A stretch of 64,000 bases of DNA from JAHEEL01 sp963836085 (GCA_963836085.1 CAWIHT010000008.1:247988-311987), one strand, 5' to 3'; positions 24,914 through 34,024 are shown, numbered from the stretch's first letter. A program made the numbers and translations. Notes: a model not told the origin generated them from the letters alone.

Positions 24914-25444
24914 ATGAGCACGATTGAATCCCTGCTGTTACACGCCACTGACATCGCCCCCGGTCCGGTGGTGGGGCGGGCGCTGGAGCTCTCTGAGGCC
25001 GGGGACCCGACCAATCGGGACCGATTCGACCCGGGGCACTTCACTGCTTCCGGCTTCGTACTCTCACCAGATGGGTCATCGCTGCTGCTCGTCCACCACC
25101 GGCGCCTCGACCGATGGCTCCAGCCGGGCGGTCACATCGACCCCGAGGACCCGTCGCCGATCGTTGCTGCGGCGCGTGAAGTGGAGGAGGAGACGGGCGT
25201 AGCGACCAGACCGATCGCCACCCATCTGATCGATCTTGACATCCACTCCATCCCGGCGCGGGATCCCGAACCCGGACACGAGCACTTCGACTTGCGGTTC
25301 GCGTTCCGAGCGCTCGACACCCGACTGATCGCCGACGACGAAGTGAACGACGCCATCTGGGTGCCGTGGGCGGACCTAGCGACCTACAACGTCGACGAGT
25401 CCGTGCTGCGGGGCGCCGCCGCACTGCGGATGGCATGCTCATGA
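24914..25444 (+). CDS. Nudix hydrolase
   Basis: The 176-residue protein has an intact Nudix box, GGHIDPE then AAREVEEETGV, within the alpha-beta-alpha fold. It hydrolyses a nucleoside diphosphate linked to another moiety; the substrate is unknown. The ATG at 24914 lies a few bases after a TAGCCT -10-like sequence, so the mRNA may be leaderless. It follows the alpha-operon terminator and is probably its own unit. Confidence 0.85.
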   Translation: MSTIESLLLHATDIAPGPVVGRALELSEAGDPTNRDRFDPGHFTASGFVLSPDGSSLLLVHHRRLDRWLQPGGHIDPEDPSPIVAAAREVEEETGVATRPIATHLIDLDIHSIPARDPEPGHEHFDLRFAFRALDTRLIADDEVNDAIWVPWADLATYNVDESVLRGAAALRMACS

Positions 25445-25486
25445 CCGGTCACCGGTAGTCTGGCTCCTCCCGACCGAAGGTAGGCG

Positions 25487-26011
25487 ATGGGCGTCGTCCT
25501 CAATCGACTTCTCCAAACGATCCGGTTCGACCGCGACGCGTTCGTCTGGATGGGATTCAACGACCGGGCGACCGGCGACGCGCTCATCATCGTCGCGGTC
25601 ACCCAGGTGCTATTCCTGATTGCAGGTGGGACACCGCTCTTCGGACTCATGACGGGCGTCGTTGGTCTGCTCTCCACGATCATCTCGACGGTCATGTTCT
25701 GGCTGATCTACAGCGGTCTTGTGTACGCGGCCGCCGTGCATCTCTTCCGGGGAGACGGCCACTATCCGATCTATCTCCGAATCGCCGGGTTCGCGTTCCC
25801 CACACTGCTGCTCACGATTGCGAGCACGCAGATCCTCGGAGACGGACTGATGGGGACCCTCGTCGGCTCGCTCTGGTTCCTGCTCGTCGTCGCCTACGGG
25901 ACGCACTACGTTTCGGATCTGCCACTCGATCGCTCCATCGTTGTCGCTGTGCTCGCTTGGGCCGGGTGGATCGTCGTATCGACGATCCTCGGCGGCTTCA
26001 GCCTGTTCTAG
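25487..26011 (+). CDS. Yip1-domain integral membrane protein
   Basis: The 174-residue protein has five hydrophobic segments (starting near residues 32, 55, 95, 120 and 150) and the layout of the Yip1 family, with a conserved acidic-aromatic N-terminus. Function in bacteria is not established. It is 13 bp upstream of truA and likely cotranscribed with it. Confidence 0.65.
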   Translation: MGVVLNRLLQTIRFDRDAFVWMGFNDRATGDALIIVAVTQVLFLIAGGTPLFGLMTGVVGLLSTIISTVMFWLIYSGLVYAAAVHLFRGDGHYPIYLRIAGFAFPTLLLTIASTQILGDGLMGTLVGSLWFLLVVAYGTHYVSDLPLDRSIVVAVLAWAGWIVVSTILGGFSLF

Positions 26012-26024
26012 GAGCCCCTGCCGG

Positions 26025-26771
26025 ATGCCGACCTACCGGATGGACATCGCCTACGACGGAACGGACTTCCACGGCTATGCACGCCAGGACAACGTGCGGA
26101 CCGTTCAGGGCGATCTGGAAGCCGCCCTCTTCCGTCGAACCGGGCCGATCAAGACGGTCGTGGCCGGCCGCACCGATCGTGGCGTGCATGCGTCCGACCA
26201 GGTGGTCAGCTTCGCGGTCGACGAGCCCGTCGATGTGGGCGCGTTGCAGCGGAGTTTGAACCGGCAACTCGCTCCCGAGGTCGCGGTGTACGCGATCCGC
26301 GAGGTGCCGGACGACTTCCATGCCCGTTTCTCCGCAACTGGGCGGCGCTATCGGTATCGCATCTGGAACGGCCCGGTGCTCGATCCGCTCTCGGCCCGTA
26401 CCTCCTGGCATGTGGCAGGTCCGCTCGATGTTCCTGCAATGGATCGGGCAGTCGGAGGCCTCGTGGGGACCCACGACTTCGCGTCGTTCTGTCGGCAGCA
26501 TCAGGGTCGATCGACGATGCGCGAACTGCGAGAGGCTACGTGGGAGCGCGCTGGCGACTTCGTCGAACTGTCGGTCGCTGCGAACGCCTTCTGTCACCAG
26601 ATGGTTCGTTCGATCGTGGCGATCTCCGTTGAAGTGGGGAGCGGGGCATTCGAGCCGTCGGAGGTGTGGGAGATCCTCAAGGCGGGCGATCGGTCGGTCG
26701 CCAAAGGATGCGCCCCACCGTGGGGTCTCACCCTCGTCTCGGTCGAGTACGGCAACGCGAACAGAGCCTGA
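26025..26771 (+). CDS. truA: tRNA pseudouridine(38-40) synthase TruA
   Basis: The 248-residue protein has the catalytic aspartate motif AGRTDRGVHA, the N-terminal YDGTDFHGYARQ and FCHQMVRSIV near the C-terminus. It isomerises uridines 38-40 in the anticodon arm. The ATG at 26025 has AGGAG ten bases before it; an earlier in-frame start would add 28 residues overlapping the membrane-protein gene. Confidence 0.95.
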   Translation: MPTYRMDIAYDGTDFHGYARQDNVRTVQGDLEAALFRRTGPIKTVVAGRTDRGVHASDQVVSFAVDEPVDVGALQRSLNRQLAPEVAVYAIREVPDDFHARFSATGRRYRYRIWNGPVLDPLSARTSWHVAGPLDVPAMDRAVGGLVGTHDFASFCRQHQGRSTMRELREATWERAGDFVELSVAANAFCHQMVRSIVAISVEVGSGAFEPSEVWEILKAGDRSVAKGCAPPWGLTLVSVEYGNANRA

Positions 26772-26781
26772 TCGGTTCCGG

Positions 26782-26811
26782 TTGGCCTTATGTTCGGTTA
26801 CCCGATACCAT
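26782..26811 (+). promoter_or_regulatory. Promoter of rplM-rpsI
   Basis: TTGGCC and TACCAT are separated by 18 bp, 54 bp before the rplM start. The position between truA and rplM supports its use. Confidence 0.5.
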
Positions 26812-26820
26812 TCAGACTCG

Positions 26821-26838
26821 CTCCCGGGCCCCCGGGAG
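26821..26838 (+). promoter_or_regulatory. Hairpin in rplM leader
   Basis: CTCCCGGG and CCCGGGAG are separated by two bases, giving a compact stem in the 5' leader of rplM. L13 leaders are autoregulatory in several phyla; whether this one is cannot be told from sequence alone. Confidence 0.35.
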
Positions 26839-26864
26839 TATTTCGTGCCGTCTGAGGACTCCCG

Positions 26865-27329
26865 ATGAAAGCCAAGCTGCAAAGAACATTCACGCCCACG
26901 CCAGCCGATGTCGACCGCACCTGGTACGTCGTCGACGCCGAGGGGATCCCTCTTGGGCGTCTCGCCTCAGAGATCGCTCAGATCCTGCGTGGCAAGCACA
27001 AGCCGACCTACGCCCCGCACATGGACATGGGTGACTACGTCATCGTCGTCAATGCCGGCAAGGTCAGCGTCAGCGGAAACAAGGAGACCGACAAGGTCTA
27101 CCACCGCCACTCCGGTTTCCCGGGTGGTCTCCGCACCGACAATCTCGCGTACGTACGCGCCGAGCATCCCGAGCGGATCGTTCAGGGTGCCGTCAAGGGG
27201 ATGATCCCGAAGAACCGACTCGGCCGCCAGACGCTCTCGAAGCTCAAGGTCTACGCCGGGCCCGATCATCCGCACGAAGCTCAGAAGCCACAACCGCTCA
27301 CCCTCACGTACGGAAAGGCTGAAGCCTGA
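26865..27329 (+). CDS. rplM: 50S ribosomal protein L13
   Basis: The 154-residue protein contains the L13 hallmarks WYVVDAEGIPLGRLAS, GDYVIVVNAGKV and GMIPKNRLGRQTLSKLKVY. It is an early assembly protein of the 50S subunit. Its stop overlaps the rpsI ATG by one base. Confidence 0.97.
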   Translation: MKAKLQRTFTPTPADVDRTWYVVDAEGIPLGRLASEIAQILRGKHKPTYAPHMDMGDYVIVVNAGKVSVSGNKETDKVYHRHSGFPGGLRTDNLAYVRAEHPERIVQGAVKGMIPKNRLGRQTLSKLKVYAGPDHPHEAQKPQPLTLTYGKAEA

Positions 27330-27721
27330 TGACACAACCGATTGCTCAGGCGACCGGCCGCCGGAAGACGTCTGTCGCCAGAGTGCGGCTTCTCGACGGA
27401 ACCGGACAATTCACGCTCAACGGCAAGAGCCTCGACGACTACTTCCCGGAGCCGTCCCATCGTCTTCGGATCGTCGAACCTCTGAAGCTCACGGAACTCG
27501 AAGGTCGCTACGACATCATGGCCACGCTCGAGGGCGGTGGCACAACCGGACAGAGCGACGCGCTTCGCCTCGGTATCTCTCGCGCACTCGTCGAGATCGA
27601 CCCGGAACTTCGACCGGTACTCAAGAAGGCCGGCTTCCTTCGTCGTGACGACCGCAAGGTCGAGCGCAAGAAGTACGGTCTCCGCAAGGCCCGTCGCGCT
27701 CCGCAGTTCACAAAGCGCTAG
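27329..27721 (+). CDS. rpsI: 30S ribosomal protein S9
   Basis: The 130-residue protein shows ATGRRKTSVARVRL at the N-terminus and ends RKKYGLRKARRAPQFTKR, whose last residues reach the P-site tRNA. It pairs with rplM as in most bacteria. Confidence 0.97.
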   Translation: MTQPIAQATGRRKTSVARVRLLDGTGQFTLNGKSLDDYFPEPSHRLRIVEPLKLTELEGRYDIMATLEGGGTTGQSDALRLGISRALVEIDPELRPVLKKAGFLRRDDRKVERKKYGLRKARRAPQFTKR

Positions 27722-27769
27722 CCCGGGCCCCGTGCCTGCCCGCTCTCGACTGCAACGGGGGATGACGCC

Positions 27770-29083
27770 ATGACTGAGAGACACCTCTTCGGAACCGATG
27801 GCGTCCGTGGCGTCGCCAACGAAGCCCTCACTCCTGAGATAGCGTTCGATCTTGCTCGCGCGGCGGGAGAAGACCGCGACGGCCACGTTGTGATCGGACG
27901 CGACACGCGGCGCTCAGGCCCGATGCTTTCCGCTGCCCTCATGGCGGGATTCAACTCGGTCGGCGTCGACACGATCGACCTCGGGATTATTCCGGTCGGC
28001 GCCGTTTCGCGCCTCATTCGGGACTCCGGGGCCACGTGTGGCGTGATGGTGAGTGCTTCGCACAACCCGGCCGCAGACAACGGCATCAAGTTCTTCGGCT
28101 CCAACGGCACGAAACTCTCCGACGCCGACGAAGCCGCGATCGAAACCCGCTACTTCACCGGGGCGCCCTGGCATCGCAGTGTTGGGGCAAAGGTTGGGAT
28201 CCAGACCGTGATGTCCGACTCGGTGGATCGCTACATCGACAGGATCGTGCAACCGGTCGAGTACTCGATGCGCGGCCTCGAATTCATCGTCGACACCGCG
28301 AATGGGGCCGCCTTCCTCGCCGCTCCGGCCTTGTTCGAGCGTGTTGGGGCCACGGTGGAGATCATCAACGCAGACCCCGACGGGATGAACATCAACCGGG
28401 GATGCGGGGCAACGCACCCCGAGGCGCTCGTTGGAGATGCTCGCGGACGGGTCGGCCTTTCGTTCGATGGCGATGCCGATCGGCTCATCGCTGTTGATGA
28501 GGACGGCGTCGTTGCCGACGGCGACGTCATCATGGCGATCTTCGCCCGATGGATGAAGGAGCGGGGCCGCCTCAAGAACAACACCGTTGTAGCGACGGTG
28601 ATGTCGAATCTTGGGTTCCGCAAGGCGATGGAACGCCTCGGCATTTCTGTCATCGAGACGGCCGTGGGCGATCGCTACGTCCTGGAAGCGATGCGTATCT
28701 CGCAGGCCGTCGTCGGCGGTGAGCAGTCGGGCCACGTCCTGCTCGAGGATCGAGCGACGGGCGACGGCCTCCGCACCGCGCTCCGCCTCATGGAGGTCAT
28801 GGCGTCGACCGGCAAGGAGTTGAGAGAACTCCGCACGGTCATGGAGGCCTACCCCCAGGTCCTCGAGAACGTGGTCGTGAAGGACCGGGCCTACGAAGAC
28901 AATACGGTGATCGCTGCGTCGATTGCCGAGGCCGAACGGGCCCTCGCCGGGCGCGGTCGGCTCCTCGTGCGACCCTCGGGTACCGAACCCCTGGTGCGCG
29001 TGATGGTCGAAGCACCGTCCGCCGCCGAAGCCGCGGATGTCGCGGGAATGGTCGCGAGGACGGTCAAGGCCGAACTGGCATAG
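27770..29083 (+). CDS. glmM: Phosphoglucosamine mutase GlmM
   Basis: The 437-residue protein begins MTERHLFGTDGVRGVAN. The phosphoserine loop VSASHNPAADNGIK has the catalytic Ser97, the metal loop is DGDADR, and the C-terminal RPSGTEPLVRVMVEA binds phosphate. It turns glucosamine-6-phosphate into glucosamine-1-phosphate for cell-wall precursors. It lies just upstream of glmS, whose product feeds it. GGGGGATGA precedes the ATG. Confidence 0.96.
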   Translation: MTERHLFGTDGVRGVANEALTPEIAFDLARAAGEDRDGHVVIGRDTRRSGPMLSAALMAGFNSVGVDTIDLGIIPVGAVSRLIRDSGATCGVMVSASHNPAADNGIKFFGSNGTKLSDADEAAIETRYFTGAPWHRSVGAKVGIQTVMSDSVDRYIDRIVQPVEYSMRGLEFIVDTANGAAFLAAPALFERVGATVEIINADPDGMNINRGCGATHPEALVGDARGRVGLSFDGDADRLIAVDEDGVVADGDVIMAIFARWMKERGRLKNNTVVATVMSNLGFRKAMERLGISVIETAVGDRYVLEAMRISQAVVGGEQSGHVLLEDRATGDGLRTALRLMEVMASTGKELRELRTVMEAYPQVLENVVVKDRAYEDNTVIAASIAEAERALAGRGRLLVRPSGTEPLVRVMVEAPSAAEAADVAGMVARTVKAELA

Positions 29084-29165
29084 TCCGGTCGCCGGTCGCC
29101 GTCTCAGCTATTCCGCTACTCGGCTACTCTCTGGGCCACAACCGAACGACCGACCGGAGACCATC

Positions 29166-29306
29166 CAAGCGCCTGCCCTCGCTGATACGCGAGGTGACGA
29201 GGAAGAGGGATTATCGAACAGTCGGCGGGTGCCCTCTCGGCCGCTCACGGTCGTTACGGGGTCGGGGAAATCCCGGGAGTGATCCCGGGGACAAACCCCT
29301 CCCGAG
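29166..29306 (+). ncRNA. glmS ribozyme: glmS ribozyme (glucosamine-6-phosphate-activated self-cleaving RNA)
   Basis: The leader of glmS matches the glmS ribozyme consensus along its length: AAGCGCC with the cleavage site between A29168 and G29169; P1 hairpin CCTCGC/GCGAGG (29177-29194); core GACGAGG (29196-29202), TTATCGA (29211-29217) and TCGGCGGGTGCC (29222-29233), whose last part pairs with GCGCC; GTCGTTACGG (about 29250-29259); and the terminal CCCGGG/CCCGGG hairpin (29272-29289) followed by GACAAAC. In known cases glucosamine-6-phosphate acts as cofactor, the RNA cleaves itself and the downstream glmS mRNA is degraded. The ribosome site of glmS lies 45 bases beyond. The downstream gene is exactly the expected one. 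Confidence 0.92.
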
Positions 29307-29365
29307 TGAGCCAGGACCGTGTCCTGGAGCGCCCTCCGGTCGCCAACCTCAAGGAGGACGCGCGC

Positions 29366-31189
29366 GTGTGCGGAATCATGGGCTATGTCGGCCCTCGCGA
29401 AGCAGCACCCATCATCATGGATGGACTCAGACGTCTCGAGTATCGGGGCTACGACTCGGCCGGGGTCGCTGTAGCCAACGGCTCGATCGATGTCCGGAAG
29501 GCCGAAGGCAAGATCGTCAACCTTGAGGCGCTCCTCGAAGGGGACCCGCTCGTCGGGACGGTCGGCATTGGGCACACCCGGTGGGCAACACACGGTGAAC
29601 CGAGCGACCTCAACGCCCACCCCCACACCGATCCGAGCGGCGAGTTCGTCGTCGTCCACAACGGGATCATCGAGAACTTCCAGTTACTACGGGAGGATCT
29701 CGAAGCCGGCGGCGCAGTCCTGACATCCGAAACCGACACGGAGATCCTCGCCCACCTGATCGCCGAGGAGTATGACGGCGATCTCGCTGCCGCTGTTCGC
29801 CGTGCGGTTGAGCGGGCGGAGGGTGCGTACGCCCTGGTCGTCATGACCAAGCGCGAACCGCGCGCGATCGTCGCCGTGCGCAAGATCAGCCCGCTTGTGG
29901 TCGGCCTCGGAGACGGGGAGACCTATCTCGCGTCGGACATTCCGGCATTGCTCCACCGCACCCGAGACTTCCTGATCATCGAAGACGATGAACTCGTCAC
30001 GATCACAGAGGACGGCGCCGTCGTCGAGACGATTTCCGGCGACGCAGTTGATCGCGACCCCGTCCACATCGACTGGGATGCGGAGCAAGCCGAGAAGGGC
30101 GGCTTCGATCACTTCATGCTCAAAGAGATCAACGAGCAGCCGACCGTGATCACCGAGACGCTTGGTGGTCGGCTCAGCGAGGAGAGCGAGATCTGGCTCG
30201 AGCATGTCGAGTTCGACGACGACTTCGCCAGGGAGATCGAGACGATCTGGATCACGGCTTGTGGCACCGCCTACCACGCAGGCCTCGTGGGCCGCGAGAT
30301 CTTCCAACGTGTTCTGCGGATCCCGACGATGGTGGAGTACGCCCACGAGATGCGGTATGCCGACCCGATGGTCAAGAAAGGCGACCTCACGATCGCCATT
30401 TCCCAGTCGGGTGAGACGGCAGACACCCTGGCCGCAGCGCGGCTCGCGGCGGATCGCGGCACCCGCATGTTGGCGCTCACGAACGTCGTCGGCTCCACAC
30501 TCAGCCGCTACGCCGACGACATCCTCTACACCCGTGCGGGACCCGAGATCTCCGTGGCGTCGACGAAGGCGTACCTCGGCATGCTCATCGGCCAGTACCT
30601 GCTGGCGCTCCGCCTCGGACGCGCTCGAGGCTCAATCAGTCGCAACCAGGCGGCTCACATTGCCCACGGCCTGGCGAACCTACCGGCGCAGGTCGAGGCG
30701 ATACTCGATGACGACGCTTCGATCGTCGAGGCGGCGGGCGCCATCGTCGACGCGGACGACATCTATTTCATCGGTCGTGGCCTCGACTACGCGGTCGCGA
30801 TGGAGGGATCGCTCAAACTCAAAGAGATCTCCTATCTGCATAGTGAGGCGATGCCGGCGGGCGAACTGAAACACGGGACCCTCGCGCTCATCACGGAGGA
30901 CGTTCCGGTGGTCGTCGTGATCACACAGCGTGCAACCTATGACAAGACGATCTCGGCCGTCCAGGAGGTCAAAGCACGCGGCGGCAAGATCATCGCTGTG
31001 GCCTACGACACCGACCTCCAAATCGGGAAGTTCGCCGACATCGTGTTGCGGATCCCCGAGACCGATGACCTCCTCGCTCCCGTCAACGCGGCCGTTCCCC
31101 TGCAACTGTTGGCCTACCACGTGGCGCGGCTCCGCGGACACGACATCGACCAGCCGCGTAACCTCGCGAAGTCGGTCACCGTCGAATAG
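29366..31189 (+). CDS. glmS: Glutamine-fructose-6-phosphate aminotransferase GlmS
   Basis: The 607-residue enzyme begins (GTG) MCGIMGYVG with the N-terminal nucleophile Cys2 of the glutaminase domain (about 1-235: RRLEYRGYDSAG, GHTRWATHGEP, HNGIIEN). Two SIS sugar-isomerase domains follow (SQSGETADT, SVASTKAY), and it ends DQPRNLAKSVTVE. It makes glucosamine-6-phosphate. The GTG at 29366 is fixed by AAGGAGG eight bases upstream and by the need for Cys2. A self-cleaving ribozyme in the leader gives product feedback; glmM, the next enzyme of the pathway, lies upstream. Confidence 0.97.
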   Translation: MCGIMGYVGPREAAPIIMDGLRRLEYRGYDSAGVAVANGSIDVRKAEGKIVNLEALLEGDPLVGTVGIGHTRWATHGEPSDLNAHPHTDPSGEFVVVHNGIIENFQLLREDLEAGGAVLTSETDTEILAHLIAEEYDGDLAAAVRRAVERAEGAYALVVMTKREPRAIVAVRKISPLVVGLGDGETYLASDIPALLHRTRDFLIIEDDELVTITEDGAVVETISGDAVDRDPVHIDWDAEQAEKGGFDHFMLKEINEQPTVITETLGGRLSEESEIWLEHVEFDDDFAREIETIWITACGTAYHAGLVGREIFQRVLRIPTMVEYAHEMRYADPMVKKGDLTIAISQSGETADTLAAARLAADRGTRMLALTNVVGSTLSRYADDILYTRAGPEISVASTKAYLGMLIGQYLLALRLGRARGSISRNQAAHIAHGLANLPAQVEAILDDDASIVEAAGAIVDADDIYFIGRGLDYAVAMEGSLKLKEISYLHSEAMPAGELKHGTLALITEDVPVVVVITQRATYDKTISAVQEVKARGGKIIAVAYDTDLQIGKFADIVLRIPETDDLLAPVNAAVPLQLLAYHVARLRGHDIDQPRNLAKSVTVE

Positions 31190-31229
31190 ACAGACGACTA
31201 CACGGACGACCAGCACCGGGAGCAAACGC

Positions 31230-31610
31230 ATGGATATCATCGGTCTCGGGGTTGATCTTGCCGAAGTCGGGCGCGTTCGCGACCTCCTTGCCCGATACGG
31301 CGAGGCATTCCGTGAACGGTGCTTCACCGACCACGAGTGGGAGTACGCCCACCGCTTCAGTGACCCGGCCGGGCGCCTGTCCGCGCGATTCGCCGGCAAG
31401 GAAGCCGTCATGAAGAGCCTCGGGACCGGTTGGCGGCGTCTCCGTTGGACCGATATCGAGATCACCGGAGGTGGACGTCCGCGGGCGGTGCTGACCGGGA
31501 GGGCAGCAATCCGGGCCGAGATGCTCGGCGTATCCGAGGTCTTGGTCACCGTGACCCACACGCGAGATCAGGCCGTGGTGATGGCGATAGCCGTGGGGGG
31601 CGAGCCCTGA
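31230..31610 (+). CDS. acpS: Holo-[acyl-carrier-protein] synthase
   Basis: The 126-residue protein has the two AcpS motifs GVDLAEVGRV (metal-binding aspartate) and ARFAGKEAVMKSLG. It transfers 4'-phosphopantetheine to acyl carrier proteins. It lies 40 bp after glmS, and a terminator follows. Confidence 0.95.
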   Translation: MDIIGLGVDLAEVGRVRDLLARYGEAFRERCFTDHEWEYAHRFSDPAGRLSARFAGKEAVMKSLGTGWRRLRWTDIEITGGGRPRAVLTGRAAIRAEMLGVSEVLVTVTHTRDQAVVMAIAVGGEP

Positions 31611-32009
31611 GCTACGAGCTACGAGCAGGAACAAAGCGAAGCGGCCGCTCAGAAGAGCGGCCGCTTCTTATGGTCGGACCCGTCCCGGGGAGGGGTTATC
31701 TGCAGAGTGCGGAGATAGGCGACGATGATCTGCAGACCACAATCCGGTGCCGATGAGAAATCACCCGGAGGTGATGTGTCCACTCCCATCGAGGTGCCGG
31801 ACCGATATACGGGACCGACCGGTTCTACAAGTGTTGCGTGTGGTGTCGCACCCCTCCTGGCTCACGGTCGGACGTTGCATCATCCGACCACATCGTTTCC
31901 GCACCATGAGGGTACGGGTCAGATCGGATTGCCCCTAGGGTCGAATGACCCGGTTCTCAAATACCCCGGAGCGCATCGTGATCACCCGGTAGTCGTTACC
32001 CTTGCGGCC
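31611..32009. other. 399-base intergenic region between acpS and alr
   Basis: It holds a GAGCTACGAGCTACGAG string right after the acpS stop, a strong terminator (31638-31672), two ATCTGCAGA direct repeats (about 31698 and 31729), an inverted repeat GGTCGGA/TCCGACC (31866-31889) and GGGTC/GACCC near 31939-31952. A TACCCT -10-like box lies about seven bases before the alr start. No coding region is supported. Confidence 0.5.
31638..31672 (+). terminator. Intrinsic terminator after acpS
   Basis: A 13-bp perfect stem (GAAGCGGCCGCTC / GAGCGGCCGCTTC) with loop AGAA is followed by TTATGG, 28 bp after the stop codon. Confidence 0.88.
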
Positions 32010-33128
32010 ATGCGTCCCTCCTGGATCGAGATTGACCTCGACGCCATCGAGTCGAATGTCCGCGTGATCCGCTCAGCGGTCTACCCGGCGGCGGTCTGTG
32101 CCGTCGTCAAGGCAGACGGCTACGGCCACGGTGCCGTCCCCGCCGCGCACGCCGCGGTCGCCGGAGGGGCAACGTGGCTGGCCGTTGCCCTGGTGTCCGA
32201 AGGCGTTCAGCTTCGCGAAGCCGGAATCGCCATTCCGATCCTCGTTCTGTCAGAGCCGCTCAAAGAAGAACTCAACACGGTGGTGGAGTGGTCGCTCACG
32301 CCGACCACCTACCGCGGTGAGTTCATTGACGCCGTCGCAGAGACCGCCGCTCGTGAAGACGCAACACCGTATCCCGTCCATCTCAAGGTCGACACGGGGA
32401 TGCACCGTGTCGGCGCCGACCCGGCAACGGCAATTCAACTCGCTCGTCGCATCGACGCCGACGACCGTTTGGTACTCGAAGGCATCGCCACCCATTTCCC
32501 GGTAGCTGAGTCCGATGCCGACTACACGGGTCGCCAGGTGGCGGCCCTCAACCAGCTTCACGATCTCCTCCGCAGCGAGGGGATCGACATTGACTACGTC
32601 CATGCCGCAAACACGGCAGGCGGACTTCAACACCCCAGCGCCCGATTCGACTTCGTACGGGTCGGCCTCGGCATCTACGGCCTCCGGCCGGCTCCCGAGA
32701 CCGGCAGCGATCTCCCCCTCACCCCGGCGATGCGTGTCGTCTCCGCCGTCACGTTCGTCCAGCGATTGCCTGCCGGGGCACGCCCGTCCTACGGTCGGGT
32801 CCGTCCGCTCGATAGACCCTCGACGGTTGCGACCGTGCCCCTCGGGTACGCCGACGGCATCCCGCGGCGGCTCTCCGATCTCGGTGGCGAGGTGCTGATA
32901 CGAGGGAAGCGATACCCGTACGCCGGCACCGTGACGATGGATCAAGTCGTCATCGATGTCGGTGATGACCCGGTCGACATCGGTGATGAGGTCGTGTTCA
33001 TCGGTCGACAGGGAGACGAGGAAGTGACGGCGACCGAGTGGGCCGATTTGCTCTCGACGATCAACTACGAAGTGGTGTGCCAGTTCGGTCCACGCCTACC
33101 GCGTCGGTATTTCAGGGCAGACGCCTGA
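32010..33128 (+). CDS. alr: Alanine racemase
   Basis: The 372-residue protein has the PLP lysine in VVKADGYGHG (K34) and the second catalytic base in GYADGIPRRL (Tyr280). It interconverts L- and D-alanine for peptidoglycan. The ATG at 32010, which gives MRPSWIEIDLDAIESNV, is the conserved start; there is no ribosome site but a -10-like TACCCT just ahead, so the message is probably leaderless. Its stop overlaps the next ATG (ATGA). Confidence 0.94.
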   Translation: MRPSWIEIDLDAIESNVRVIRSAVYPAAVCAVVKADGYGHGAVPAAHAAVAGGATWLAVALVSEGVQLREAGIAIPILVLSEPLKEELNTVVEWSLTPTTYRGEFIDAVAETAAREDATPYPVHLKVDTGMHRVGADPATAIQLARRIDADDRLVLEGIATHFPVAESDADYTGRQVAALNQLHDLLRSEGIDIDYVHAANTAGGLQHPSARFDFVRVGLGIYGLRPAPETGSDLPLTPAMRVVSAVTFVQRLPAGARPSYGRVRPLDRPSTVATVPLGYADGIPRRLSDLGGEVLIRGKRYPYAGTVTMDQVVIDVGDDPVDIGDEVVFIGRQGDEEVTATEWADLLSTINYEVVCQFGPRLPRRYFRADA

Positions 33129-34024
33129 TGCCTCTGCCGACGATCACAGCGGTCCCGGGCGTTGCCGTCGGTCACTACACGGACGAGGTCGCTGCGACCG
33201 GCGTTACCGTGTTGACCTTCCCGGAACCCAACGTCGCCGTGGTCGACGTGCGCGGTGGGGCCCCGGGCACGCGGGAGACCGATGCGCTCGGTCCGGCGAT
33301 CAAGCCGGTGACGGTCAACGCCCTGATGTTCGCCGGCGGTTCGGCATTCGGTCTCGCTGCTGCGGCCGGCGTCTCGGCTGAGCTCGAGCGGGAAGGGCGC
33401 GGCGCGCCGACTCCCGCTGGACCGGTTCCGATCGTGCCGTCGGCCATCGTCTTCGACCTGATGACCGGAAACCCCCCTGGGCGGCCAGGACCGGATGAAG
33501 GCGCGGCTGCGTACCTCGCCCGCTCATCGGAGCCGGTCGCTCTCGGACGCGTCGGCGCGGGATCCGGAACCACCGTCGGCGCATGGCGCGGCTTGGCGTC
33601 CATTCAGTTCGCAGGCGTCGGTTCGGCCGCGGTGAAGGTCGGCGAGGCAACCGTTGGTGCCCTTGTTGTGCTCAACGCGGCGGGCGATATCTTCAACCTC
33701 GAAGGGGAGTCGCTGACCGGCGGAGAGCACGCTGCGGTTGCACCGCCGGTTGGTCCGGCACCGGGAGACAACACGACGCTCGTGTGTGTCGCGACCGATG
33801 CCGGGATCGCGGACCGCAATGAACTCCGCCGGGTCGCCATCCGCTCGCATGACGCCATTGGGGCCTGCATCCGACCGACCCATACCCGCTACGACGGCGA
33901 TTCAACGTTCGTGGTGTCGTTCGGATCGAAGTCCGCAGACATCGATACCGTGCAACAGGCCGCCTTCGTGGTGGTTGGGCGGGCAATCGAATCCGCGCTC
34001 CTCGAGTCCAGGGGTGACGCATGA
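33128..34024 (+). CDS. P1-family (DmpA/NylC-type) self-processing peptidase
   Basis: The 298-residue protein belongs to the Ntn-like P1 family of aminopeptidases and nylon-oligomer hydrolases. The self-cleavage site is visible as GDN-TTLVCVATDA, so Thr216 becomes the N-terminal nucleophile after cleavage at Asn215. Upstream are ALMFAGGSAFGLAAAAGV and the loop GSGTTVGAW. The substrate is unknown. It overlaps alr and the uracil-DNA-glycosylase gene by a few bases. Confidence 0.85.
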   Translation: MPLPTITAVPGVAVGHYTDEVAATGVTVLTFPEPNVAVVDVRGGAPGTRETDALGPAIKPVTVNALMFAGGSAFGLAAAAGVSAELEREGRGAPTPAGPVPIVPSAIVFDLMTGNPPGRPGPDEGAAAYLARSSEPVALGRVGAGSGTTVGAWRGLASIQFAGVGSAAVKVGEATVGALVVLNAAGDIFNLEGESLTGGEHAAVAPPVGPAPGDNTTLVCVATDAGIADRNELRRVAIRSHDAIGACIRPTHTRYDGDSTFVVSFGSKSADIDTVQQAAFVVVGRAIESALLESRGDA

